From the IMG/VR virus record IMGVR_UViG_3300048837_000247, positions 1 to 25,779 of that record: a DNA stretch of 25,779 nucleotides. One strand, 5' to 3'. A model generated the notes under the pieces. That model had not been told where the DNA came from, did not search any database, and saw only the letters and a list, made by a program, of their open reading frames with translations. The position numbers and the translations under genes were made by a program. Each line of letters begins with the position of its first letter. The first letter of the stretch is position 1. Below are positions 8,682 to 16,026 of this stretch, in pieces. The DNA is from a virus.

Positions 8682-9121
8682 AGTTCTCCCTCAGCTACAT
8701 CGGTGAAAACAATGGCCTGAGTGCTATAGCCCTCATGAAATTCTTTGATGGCCGACGAGTTCAAGGTCTTAATACCTTGAATCAAATAACCATCACCGAA
8801 TTTCTCTATCTCATCAATCTTGTAAAGACGATGATCATAGATGATGTACTTATCTTTGTCCAAGCTATAATTTGTCGGGAAATCCTTTCGCTCTACAATA
8901 AAGAAACGCACTTCTTTGTCAAAGCTTCCCTCATTACGAGTGAAGTATTTCAACATTGATTTCGAATCAAGAACTATACAACGGCGAACACGCACCTTAC
9001 TTCTAGTAATAGTGCGTGTGCCGTATTTCGGATCGAGTTCTTGCTTAGTCTCAGTGTAGAAGTCAACGATTCCCGAATAATCCCGCTTGAGCAAGTAGAT
9101 AATTCGGGAAATCATTTTCAT
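8678..9121 (-). CDS. Head-tail connector / neck protein (putative)
   Basis: 147 aa, basic, beta-rich. The central part, KDKYIIYDHRLYKIDEIEKF followed by G-D-G-Y-L-I-Q-G-I-K, is like the barrel edge of head closure/stopper proteins ('D.I.I.G..Y.V..v...'). It overlaps the neighbouring genes on both sides by 4 bp, which points to translational coupling. The assignment to a stopper or adaptor role is by position between coat protein and tail genes. Confidence 0.5.
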   Translation of the reverse strand: MKMISRIIYLLKRDYSGIVDFYTETKQELDPKYGTRTITRSKVRVRRCIVLDSKSMLKYFTRNEGSFDKEVRFFIVERKDFPTNYSLDKDKYIIYDHRLYKIDEIEKFGDGYLIQGIKTLNSSAIKEFHEGYSTQAIVFTDVAEGEL

Positions 9122-9366
9122 TCTTTCCCTGCTACTTTCTGTTCAAGATACTGAATTTTTACTTTCAATTCAGCAACAGTAGTCTGCAAGTCACGGACAG
9201 TGAATTGATCTTGAGCGTTAGTCGCTACAAGATTAGAAAGGATTGTCTTAGTTTCGATCGCAGTATTAGATTGCGTCTGAATCTGGACCGAAACCCATCC
9301 CATCCAAGCTATAATGGCCGCAACGACAATCCCCCATAGCCATTTTGGGATTTTCACATCGTCCAT
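9118..9366 (-). CDS. Small single-pass membrane protein with coiled coil, in the neck module
   Basis: 82 aa from the ATG at 9366, chosen because AGGGAG lies 9 bases upstream. A TTG at 9387 and an ATG at 9372 are alternatives but lie on or too near that site. Residues about 5-28 form one membrane segment (IPKWLWGIVVAAIIAWMGWV), followed by a hydrophilic heptad-like coiled coil (about 30-80; TVAELKVKIQYLEQKVAGKE at the end). It is the first gene after the terminator that follows the capsid gene. A holin, spanin-like or virion membrane role is possible, but nothing in the sequence decides it, and no endolysin is next to it. Confidence 0.65.
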   Translation of the reverse strand: MDDVKIPKWLWGIVVAAIIAWMGWVSVQIQTQSNTAIETKTILSNLVATNAQDQFTVRDLQTTVAELKVKIQYLEQKVAGKE

Positions 9367-9385
9367 CGGCATCTGCTCCCTTTTC

Positions 9386-9413
9386 AAAAAGAGGGAGAGC
9401 CATAGGCTCTCCC
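9386..9413 (-). terminator. Intrinsic terminator after the major capsid gene
   Basis: Perfect 9-bp stem GGGAGAGCC/GGCTCTCCC (9393-9401 with 9405-9413), a 3-base loop, then TC and five T on the minus strand. It lies 10 bp after the capsid stop codon. Such a leaky terminator would raise capsid mRNA relative to the neck and tail genes downstream. Confidence 0.85.
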
Positions 9414-9423
9414 TTCGGGAAGA

Positions 9424-10782
9424 TTAACCGAACATCACGCAGCCGAGCAACGGCTCCAGAACCTTGACACCGAACAGGGTATCAAAGACCACTCGCGTAC
9501 CCTGGCTCTTCGAATCGTATTGGATCACAACACGCATCGAGAGACCATTGCGGCTAGCAAGACCAGCCACAGCACCGGCACCAGCACGCGGCAACACAAG
9601 GGGGCGATTCACAATCGTGATCGCTTCCCGTTTGAACGCCAAATTATAGTTGCCGGCAGGACCGATGTTCACCTTCGCGGTATCCGCGATGGCGGCATCG
9701 AGCGGACGATCCAACTCAATGCTGGTCGTGGTCGGAGAACCGATGATGGTATAGACGGCCGAAGCAGTCGTATCACCAAAGGCAACCAACTGACCAACCT
9801 TCGGAGCAACGGTGAAACCATTAACCGTAATGGTCTTATACCAACCAGCAGCGTAACCAGCAACCAGGTTCACGGCACCAGGAGTGTAGATCGTGATTAC
9901 GGCATCATTGACGACAGCCTTACGCAGACCAGGAGTGATGACCATCGCCGTCGGCGTAGCACCACCGGTCGTGCTGACAACACGCTGAGGCGAATCATTG
10001 CCGGCGATGTTGATGTAAGTACCGGCCGAAATAGCCGCACTCAGGCCATCCACCGCGATGCTGGTAGTACCAGCAGCGTAACCAGCAACATTGTTGATGG
10101 CACCCGTAACCGTGGTGTTACCGGACGGGATGTAGCTCATGTTTTGGCACATATAGTGGTCAAAACCAAGCACACGACCCATCGAGGCTTCACGCAGAGC
10201 CGCACCACCATCACCACGCTTGTCGGCGTGCAAGAACGCTTCGGTCTTGAGGGCAGCAGTTTCGGCGTAAGGCGTCCAGATGATCGAGCGACCAGCCATG
10301 TCAGCCTTGTTGACATTCATGACATTTCGCGTGTCAAGAATGTAATCAATGGCATTGCTGCCGGTCAACTGACCCAGGCGACCAGCCGTGTTCGACAGGA
10401 ACTGTGGCCACTGACCCAGGATGATCTGGTCGACATAACGGGCCTGAGCCAGCATTGCCGGGGCCAGATAGGTCTCAACCAGACTCTTGAACGACTTCGA
10501 TTCCTCGCCGTCCTTAATCACAAACGAAACGTGGATATGCTGATTCAGCTTGACCTCGATATCGGTCGCCGACACATCCTGATCCGTAACATCGTCAGAA
10601 TTGCCCTTACGGCTAGCGGTCAATTCCGCCGGCTTCCGGGTATGGATAGTTTCACCGAACTTGGCAACCATCGGGCTAAAATCCCGATGAACAAGGTTGC
10701 TGACAACCATGTTCTCTTCCAGAATCCGGACGGACTCAGCCGCCCACAGTTCTGGAATAAAAGCATCAATCGAATTAGCCAT
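9424..10782 (-). CDS. Major capsid protein, P22 coat-like, with two inserted domains
   Basis: 452 aa. The N-terminus MANSIDAFIPELWAAESVRI, the basic TRKPAELTAS region and the A-M-L-A-Q-A-R-Y-V-D-Q-I-I-L spine helix (about 109-122) resemble the P22 coat family (HK97 fold). Residues about 231-302 and 307-376 look like tandem copies of one beta domain. Each begins N-[NL]-V-A-G-Y-A-A-G and ends with an I.I.PG- or V-N-I-G-P-type strand, in the place where P22 has a single insertion domain. The C-terminal part (VVIQYDSKSQGTRVVFDTLF) is the conserved closing P-domain strand. The gene follows the scaffold gene by 6 bp and is followed by a terminator. It is visibly richer in G+C than the tape measure gene (not computed), as expected of a highly expressed gene. 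Confidence 0.85.
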   Translation of the reverse strand: MANSIDAFIPELWAAESVRILEENMVVSNLVHRDFSPMVAKFGETIHTRKPAELTASRKGNSDDVTDQDVSATDIEVKLNQHIHVSFVIKDGEESKSFKSLVETYLAPAMLAQARYVDQIILGQWPQFLSNTAGRLGQLTGSNAIDYILDTRNVMNVNKADMAGRSIIWTPYAETAALKTEAFLHADKRGDGGAALREASMGRVLGFDHYMCQNMSYIPSGNTTVTGAINNVAGYAAGTTSIAVDGLSAAISAGTYINIAGNDSPQRVVSTTGGATPTAMVITPGLRKAVVNDAVITIYTPGAVNLVAGYAAGWYKTITVNGFTVAPKVGQLVAFGDTTASAVYTIIGSPTTTSIELDRPLDAAIADTAKVNIGPAGNYNLAFKREAITIVNRPLVLPRAGAGAVAGLASRNGLSMRVVIQYDSKSQGTRVVFDTLFGVKVLEPLLGCVMFG

Positions 10783-10788
10783 CTGAGA

Positions 10789-11595
10789 CTACTCCACCAT
10801 TGAGAGAATTTGATCACGGAATTTTTCGTACAACTCTGGATTTTTCGCAATCTCTGCGATCTTCGATGGGTCCAGATTACCCAACGAGCCGCCAGCGTTA
10901 CCGCTGCCCAACCCGCCCTTGGCGGTAGTGCGGAACAAATTGAAGTACCGCTCTTCTTTAGTCATCCGTTCCACTGCCTCTGATGGATCAAGGCTCAAAG
11001 TAACCTTTTTGCCTTCCTCATTGATGGTCTCCACCGAAACTCGCGGAACGAGCTTCTTAGGATCATCGGCAGAAGGCTGCAAACTTGTACGACCCTTCAA
11101 CATAAGCACAACCTGCTCATTGTCAAAGGCTTGGTGCTTGGCCGCAGCGTCAACTAACGAACGCTCGATTGTAGAATCGGAGTAGAGATTTTGCCAGTAA
11201 TCCCGCTCACTGGTCAATTTCTTCGAGGTCTCATCGAACTCGTTCTTGAGCTTGGTACGCTCTTCGGCTTCAAGAGCCGCACGAGTCATCGTCTCCCTCT
11301 TAAGGGTTTCGATCTGAGTTGCCAACTGCTTACGCTCGGCATCACTGAGATTCACGTTCTTTTGAAGGGTCTGCAAATCGCCGAGAAGCTTTTGCTTATC
11401 GGCTCGCATCTTTTCCTTTTCCTTCTTCAAGACGGCGTTCAGCTTCTTCTGGACCTCAGTCGGGATTTGAACATCCTTGAATTCTTCACCCAAATCATCC
11501 GATTGTTCTCCAGCAGGCGGATCTCCAGCAGGCGGATCACCTGCACCTTCACCGTCGCCGGCCCACACCAACAAGTCATACAGATCAAGAACCAT
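10789..11595 (-). CDS. Capsid scaffolding protein
   Basis: 268 aa, highly charged. An acidic, Gly/Pro-rich start contains two GDPPA repeats (about 19-28). A long coiled coil follows (about 45-150, rich in K/E/L/Q), then a middle region with Asp/Glu and a Gly/Ser stretch GGLGSGNAGGSLGNLDPS before a C-terminal helix (NPELYEKFRDQILSMVE). Scaffold proteins typically have this helical character with a helical C-terminal coat-binding end. It sits immediately upstream of the coat gene. No maturation protease gene is adjacent, as in P22-type assembly, where scaffold is released rather than cleaved. Confidence 0.8.
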   Translation of the reverse strand: MVLDLYDLLVWAGDGEGAGDPPAGDPPAGEQSDDLGEEFKDVQIPTEVQKKLNAVLKKEKEKMRADKQKLLGDLQTLQKNVNLSDAERKQLATQIETLKRETMTRAALEAEERTKLKNEFDETSKKLTSERDYWQNLYSDSTIERSLVDAAAKHQAFDNEQVVLMLKGRTSLQPSADDPKKLVPRVSVETINEEGKKVTLSLDPSEAVERMTKEERYFNLFRTTAKGGLGSGNAGGSLGNLDPSKIAEIAKNPELYEKFRDQILSMVE

Positions 11596-11597
11596 AA

Positions 11598-12317
11598 TTA
11601 ACCAATCCTACTCAAAGTAATTGAACGATTGTCACGAAGATACGGCATCAGAAGATGCCATGCTTCAACACTAGGAATCCCGTTAGCGATATGGGCAGGA
11701 ATTTGAGTAGTATCCTGCTCTGTATTAAGAGGACCAAATTTTGCGATTTTAGTCCGTAGAGTGTTATATTCTTCTTCTGGATTCTTACCGTCTAGCAGGG
11801 CTAGAGCAATTAAGCAACAAGCTCTCCTGATAGCCGTCGGAATTTCTTCCCCATCGTTTCTAGGGAATTCCAATACTTGGTCAGCATCTGTCTTAGAGCC
11901 GTGGAAGCTAAGATTATCAATCTTAGCGGTAGCCATTGTTAAGGCTTTGAGCTTTGTTTCATGAGTTGCTTCGTCCCAAGCCTCAGTCCAAAGACGAGTT
12001 GCAAAATAAGCATCTGCATCCACGACAGACGAATAAATATTCGTGATATCTTCCCAATCCGAGGGATCGGCAGGAAGATCTATTTCCTCATCCATTGATG
12101 CAACAGCCATAACTGTTACACCGGATAGGATCTTAAAAGCGACCGCTCCCGTTAATGGGACTCCAGTCCAAATGTAGTTACCGGCACCGATTTCAACAAA
12201 ACCTGTAGTAACCAATGAACCTACATCGGCACCGGCTTCGTCGATAAATTGACCTGTAAGAGTAAGGCCAGTTTGACCTGAACCTAAGCCAATACTAATA
12301 GTAAGTTCAGTGCTCAT
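11598..12317 (-). CDS. Head-tail connector (DnaT-like/gp6-type) with N-terminal beta domain
   Basis: 239 aa. Residues about 1-82 form a separate Gly/Thr-rich beta module (GLGSGQTGLTLTGQFIDEAG, then NYIWTGVP) like small Ig/BppU-type virion domains. Residues about 92-239 match the phage 'DnaT-like ssDNA-binding' / head-tail connector pattern: Y-F-A-T-R-L-W-T-E-A-W, A-L-T-M-A-T-A-K-I-D, L-E-F-P-R-N-D-G, I-P-T-A-I-R-R-A-C-C-L-I-A-L. In phages this family forms the ring under the portal. The location upstream of scaffold and coat, rather than after coat, is unusual, and so is the fusion to a beta domain. Confidence 0.7.
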   Translation of the reverse strand: MSTELTISIGLGSGQTGLTLTGQFIDEAGADVGSLVTTGFVEIGAGNYIWTGVPLTGAVAFKILSGVTVMAVASMDEEIDLPADPSDWEDITNIYSSVVDADAYFATRLWTEAWDEATHETKLKALTMATAKIDNLSFHGSKTDADQVLEFPRNDGEEIPTAIRRACCLIALALLDGKNPEEEYNTLRTKIAKFGPLNTEQDTTQIPAHIANGIPSVEAWHLLMPYLRDNRSITLSRIG

Positions 12318-12320
12318 TGA

Positions 12321-12707
12321 TTAGACCTTAACAGCAGATTGAAATTCTTTCAACAGAACGCTAAGTTCGTAGATTGCCGTTACAGTGGCGGCATATACTT
12401 CTTGATTTGCCGCGATAACCTCATCAAAAGAGGGTATAGTAACTTCAGGAATCAGAACTTCCTTAGTTACAGGATGCTTGACTTCTGCTTGAATAACTGT
12501 TCGATGCGGCCCAATAACAGCGGGGATTACTTGCAATGGTTGTCGAGATTTGACTGGATCAGCTGCATCTGCCGCCGTCTTATACACTCCAAAAGCAATT
12601 TGAATTGTTTTGTTGATATAATCGATTTGAAACAAATTCACACGCGAGTAGAGATCTTGGACCTCTACGTTCCAATTAGGGACAGTAAGATTGTGTTTCC
12701 AGGCCAT
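12321..12707 (-). CDS. Hypothetical virion protein
   Basis: 128 aa with a clear AAGGA site seven bases before ATG. It has beta-type N-terminal and middle parts (WNVEVQDLYSRVNLFQIDYI, then KTIQIAFGVYKT) and a helical C-terminus (ANQEVYAATVTAIYELSVLL). No known motif, signal peptide or Cys. It is sandwiched between the fibre-module genes and the connector in the same operon, so a small virion or fibre-assembly role is plausible. I do not recognise the family. Confidence 0.6.
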   Translation of the reverse strand: MAWKHNLTVPNWNVEVQDLYSRVNLFQIDYINKTIQIAFGVYKTAADAADPVKSRQPLQVIPAVIGPHRTVIQAEVKHPVTKEVLIPEVTIPSFDEVIAANQEVYAATVTAIYELSVLLKEFQSAVKV

Positions 12708-12716
12708 GAATTTTCC

Positions 12717-13031
12717 TTAAGCTGTTTGCCTGCAAAGACCAAGATTTTGCAAGACAGTGATTACGTCATCTACAGTAGCTCCGGCTCCTGTAGCTAGGAC
12801 TTGTTGAGCAATTGCGTTGGTTCCGTAGAAGCCAATAGCAGGTGCACTTCCAGTAGCTTCAATGCGGAATCCTTCTCTTTCGAGAGTATCCCAAACATTG
12901 AACTTGACTCTTGATTTTCTAGTCGCGTCTGTTTGATCGACCCAATCCGTTTTGATCGAACCCTGTTCTCTTTCAGTTACAGGCGATACCGTCGTTCCGC
13001 TGAAGTGAATAGGTTCTGTGCTCGCGATCAT
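12717..13031 (-). CDS. Small protein coupled to the head/tail fibre gene
   Basis: 104 aa from the ATG at 13031, which overlaps the TGA of the fibre gene (ATGA). The open frame extends upstream to 13124, but that part lies wholly inside the fibre gene. The protein has a beta-rich core (RKSRVKFNVWDTLEREGFRI) and a C-terminal Ala/Gly helix ending GLCRQTA. The ATGA coupling suggests co-translation with the fibre. A fibre chaperone or accessory role is possible but not shown by any motif. Confidence 0.6.
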   Translation of the reverse strand: MIASTEPIHFSGTTVSPVTEREQGSIKTDWVDQTDATRKSRVKFNVWDTLEREGFRIEATGSAPAIGFYGTNAIAQQVLATGAGATVDDVITVLQNLGLCRQTA

Positions 13032-15094
13032 GCCAGCGCAAGGCTCCCTGTAACGACCGTCCCATCCGCCGTCTTTGCTTTGACCATGAACTTCGGAGTC
13101 GCGTTGTCTGCATCCAGCCACCACGCCGCTTCCCCCGCTGCTAGTTCGGCGTCAGCCGGCGCGGCGTTCTTGCGCGTGGTCCAGTAGCCGTTTTCACTCA
13201 TCGTGCCGTAGATGGTCGTGCCATCGCTGGCTTGACCCTGCCAAACGTCAGCGGTTGCCGACGCGGCGGCGCGGATAACGCTTCCGATTGTCGAGGCGCT
13301 ATTGGCGAGAACAGTCAACTGGACACCGGGATCAGCGGTGATGTAATTAGTTGTCCCGATGATCGTGTTGCCGGTGCTGCCGAAAATCTTCTGGTAGTAC
13401 GGGGAGCCAGAGCCGATGCTAGAGACAGCTGAAACGGCTTCGATTGCGAAGAACCCCGACGAATTAAAGGCAAAGAAACTACCTACCGTCCCTGCGCCGA
13501 GTCCAGCGAACTTTCCGCCATCGGCTTGCAAGTAATAGCGGGGCGTCTGAATGTCGAGCCAGTCCATCGTGTGCCCGACAACATTCAGATTCGACAAGCG
13601 AAACTCGCCGCCATTGTCGCCACTGGCTGTAAATGAACCGTACGTCGTGCCGGTAGAGGTCCTCCAAGTTGTTTCGCCATTGCCAATCGTCAGATAGTCA
13701 AACAGCCCCTGCGCCGTACTCCCTGAACTCCCCGCCACGGTGCTCTGCAAGATCACGCTCGCCGGGGTGGCGTTGCCGGTGGACTGGCCAGGGGCGATGG
13801 TGCAGTTGGATGCCTGCGCGTTGGCTCCGCTGGCGTGCTTGCCGTAGATGGCTCGCAGCATCAGGTCTGCCGCACTACCCGCTCCATCTCGCAGAAGGAG
13901 CGTGGAATTGGCGTAACGAGAGAATCCAACAGATGACTCATCAAGCGAAAAATTGCCTGACTGGTGCCAGAGAGCAGCCAAGTCCAACCACATATACGAA
14001 TGCGTGTACGAACTGCTGCCCGGTACATTTCCAACAACAAACGTGTTGAAATCGCCAACCTGAAAACCACTCGCCACGACAGCACGCCGATTGCCGGCAG
14101 CGTCAAACACGCGAAACGCGTCAGAACTGGTTGGTACGATTGCGGCAATGTCCCCTTGCTTGCTAGTGAGTTCGGCTCGGTCGCCGCTATGTGATATCTG
14201 CACTTCATCCGTGCCGGCCACGCCGCCTGGCTGACGGACTGCAACTACCCCACTCCCTGAACCTGGAACCAGCGTCAGCTTGTTGGTGCTGTGGATTTCC
14301 GAGTCGTAGATACTAACTGAATTTCCGACAGACATCACAACCGGATTGTTGCGACCATCGAACCAGACTTTACTGTTCGCATAACCAATTGCGATTGATG
14401 TGTCATTCTCTGCCAGAATGTAGGTTTCACTGCCAAGCTGAGATTTCAGCCTTACCCTGGCACCAGACGATCCTGAACCATCTAGTCTGGCGTAATTGTC
14501 AGTGCCTCCAGACGTAGCGATACCACTCGGCCCGACAGCGAAGTTCGTCACGCCGCCCGATGTCCTTTGCTCGATGCCGTTGGCGGTTTGTGAGGCCGCT
14601 AATCCGACATTGATAGGCACGCCGCTGGCGTAGCCGCCGAAGTATGCTTGGCCGATTGGGTTTGCAGGATTTCCAAAACGTCGGTTCGACGGATCAGTCG
14701 GATAGAAGTCCAGACCTTCAAACTTCCAAATAATGGCGCCGGCAATGGTGTTGATATTGACGCTGCCATTGCCCAGGCTAACGCCGGTTGTGCCATCGTA
14801 ATTCGACAATCCTAGACCTGTCGCTTGCAGCCCGCGAATCTGATTCTCGGCGATGATGTGGCCATCACCAGCGGGATTGCTCTTAAGCACCATATCACCG
14901 CCCACGGCTTGAGAACCATAGATGGTTCCAGCGTTGGCCGGAGCGATACCGCCATCAACATCTTCCCAGACTTGGACAACCTCGGCAAGAACAAAGCCTG
15001 TTCCGTCCCATTGGATAAATTGATTAGCTGTTAACGGCCCGCTGAAATCGGCCATATCCTGAATTCGGTCGATGATTCTGTAAGCCGTTCCCAT
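13028..15094 (-). CDS. Large fibre / virion appendage protein
   Basis: 688 aa, Gly/Ser/Thr/Asn-rich and beta-repetitive throughout. No coiled coil, membrane segment or enzyme motif is visible. The N-terminus (DFSGPLTANQFIQWDGTGFV) looks like a fibre attachment segment. Many short G-[IV]-x-x-x-G-T-x-N turns follow, as in trimeric beta-helical fibres. The C-terminal 45 residues (about AAPADAELAAGEAAWWLDAD, then the T-A-D-G-T-V-V-T-G-S-L-A-L-A end) match a tail-end module that recurs in many phage and bacterial fibre proteins. The gene is visibly more G+C-rich than the flanking 12.3-12.7 and 15.1-15.4 kb stretches. It sits between portal and scaffold, so it may be a head fibre rather than a tail fibre. 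Confidence 0.7.
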   Translation of the reverse strand: MGTAYRIIDRIQDMADFSGPLTANQFIQWDGTGFVLAEVVQVWEDVDGGIAPANAGTIYGSQAVGGDMVLKSNPAGDGHIIAENQIRGLQATGLGLSNYDGTTGVSLGNGSVNINTIAGAIIWKFEGLDFYPTDPSNRRFGNPANPIGQAYFGGYASGVPINVGLAASQTANGIEQRTSGGVTNFAVGPSGIATSGGTDNYARLDGSGSSGARVRLKSQLGSETYILAENDTSIAIGYANSKVWFDGRNNPVVMSVGNSVSIYDSEIHSTNKLTLVPGSGSGVVAVRQPGGVAGTDEVQISHSGDRAELTSKQGDIAAIVPTSSDAFRVFDAAGNRRAVVASGFQVGDFNTFVVGNVPGSSSYTHSYMWLDLAALWHQSGNFSLDESSVGFSRYANSTLLLRDGAGSAADLMLRAIYGKHASGANAQASNCTIAPGQSTGNATPASVILQSTVAGSSGSTAQGLFDYLTIGNGETTWRTSTGTTYGSFTASGDNGGEFRLSNLNVVGHTMDWLDIQTPRYYLQADGGKFAGLGAGTVGSFFAFNSSGFFAIEAVSAVSSIGSGSPYYQKIFGSTGNTIIGTTNYITADPGVQLTVLANSASTIGSVIRAAASATADVWQGQASDGTTIYGTMSENGYWTTRKNAAPADAELAAGEAAWWLDADNATPKFMVKAKTADGTVVTGSLALA

Positions 15095-15097
15095 GAC

Positions 15098-15211
15098 TTA
15101 AGTGCTCAACTTTCTTACTCGTAACTCAGAGTGCCAAGTGATTGTTTCATTGACACAACCAGTTGCCAAAAGTCTAACAGCGGACCCGCTAATGTTAGTA
15201 GCGATAGCCAT
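15098..15211 (-). CDS. 37-aa peptide upstream of the fibre gene
   Basis: The short open frame from ATG 15211 to TAA 15098 ends 3 bp before the fibre start codon. It reads MAIATNISGSAVRLLATGCV followed by a basic C-terminus. The frame is closed upstream by a stop at about 15236-15238, so it is not an extension of the 58-aa gene unless a -1 slip occurs; no canonical heptamer is present. No strong Shine-Dalgarno. It could be a remnant of a longer decoration protein or just a leader peptide. Confidence 0.35.
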   Translation of the reverse strand: MAIATNISGSAVRLLATGCVNETITWHSELRVRKLST

Positions 15212-15225
15212 TGTTGGAATTGCTG

Positions 15226-15402
15226 CTAGATCTTGAAATTAGAATCGGCGTGCCATTGCACAAGTTGGGTCGGCATGGCGGCTAAGGTTGTTTTAGCAGT
15301 CGTAATACCAGATTTTGATTGCAAGAGTCGCGTACGCTCGGCCGCGATTCGCTTGGAAATTTCGTCCAATCCCGCCTTGATTTGAGATGTAGTTGAGGCC
15401 AT
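15226..15402 (-). CDS. 58-aa helical virion-module protein
   Basis: 58 aa from ATG 15402 with a strong AAGGA about 6 bases upstream, ending with TAG at 15226-15228. The composition is helical (IKAGLDEISKRIAAERTRLL at 8-27, then a second helix AKTTLAAMPTQLVQW), like short coiled-coil proteins found in phage structural operons. It fills most of the gap between the 201-aa fibre-like gene and the fibre gene. I do not recognise a function. Confidence 0.65.
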   Translation of the reverse strand: MASTTSQIKAGLDEISKRIAAERTRLLQSKSGITTAKTTLAAMPTQLVQWHADSNFKI

Positions 15403-15420
15403 CTTTATTCCTTTTCTTTC

Positions 15421-16026
15421 TTAAGATCCAACTTTCCAGACCCTAGCTGTGACATGCCACGTAATATCAGTAGTGCCATCGCCTGTGACTCGCACTAGAA
15501 CGTCATTACCAGAAACAGACATGCTAGCAACCCAGGTCATTGTACTATTGAACTCTTCGATAGACGGTAACAAGCTACCTAAAAAAGTAGCTCCGCCGCC
15601 TTCTCGCCTAAAAGCTTGCAATAATCTACAAGCGTAAAAATCACCAGCAGCACCGTCACCAGCAGTTCTACGTCCTATGACCATTGCCTCGATCAAATAA
15701 CCTTTTAGGTCTGTCAAAGCAATGGTTAGAGCAGTGGTTGTTGTAGCGTCCGCAGTAGTAATCCGACCTTGAAAAACTTCTTGCGTAGGATCGTCGCCAC
15801 TGGCAATCGATGATAGTGTCATAACTGCGTCGCCTAAGGTAGATTGTGTACCTACCAATGGACCAGAGCCGCCACCACCACCACCACCACCAGCAAGATC
15901 AAGAATCTGCTGGATAGTGGCTTTCTTACTAACTGGAGAGCTACCAGGATCAGCAACAACGTAGATAACATCAGTGGCTGCAAGTGACGCCTCAGTTTCT
16001 AGCTGACTGACTTTTTTATCAGGCAT
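15421..16026 (-). CDS. Head decoration / short fibre protein with poly-Gly linker
   Basis: 201 aa. The N-terminus MPDKKVSQLETEASLAATDV, then Y-V-V-A-D-P-G and K-K-A-T-I-Q-Q-I-L, is the anchoring pattern I know from phage fibres ('KISQLtta..l..dD.lyvvd....skkit...l'). Residues about 46-55 are a linker of eight Gly plus Ser-Gly. Residues about 60-201 form a beta-rich head domain (TTTTALTIALTDLKGYLIEA and WVASMSVSGNDVLVRVTGDG). The start overlaps the portal gene end by 8 bp. A virion fibre attached to head or neck is likely from both sequence and position. Confidence 0.65.
   Translation of the reverse strand: MPDKKVSQLETEASLAATDVIYVVADPGSSPVSKKATIQQILDLAGGGGGGGGSGPLVGTQSTLGDAVMTLSSIASGDDPTQEVFQGRITTADATTTTALTIALTDLKGYLIEAMVIGRRTAGDGAAGDFYACRLLQAFRREGGGATFLGSLLPSIEEFNSTMTWVASMSVSGNDVLVRVTGDGTTDITWHVTARVWKVGS

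Noticed and set aside
9520-10803. Long open frame (427 codons) on the plus strand opposite the capsid gene
   Set aside because: It is the antisense of a well-supported P22-like coat gene, has no ribosome site, and its Arg/Thr/Ser/Asp-rich composition without any fold pattern is typical of a shadow frame.
13032-13124. Longer start for the 104-aa gene
   Set aside because: The extension lies entirely inside the fibre gene, and the ATGA overlap at 13028-13031 gives a much better coupled start.
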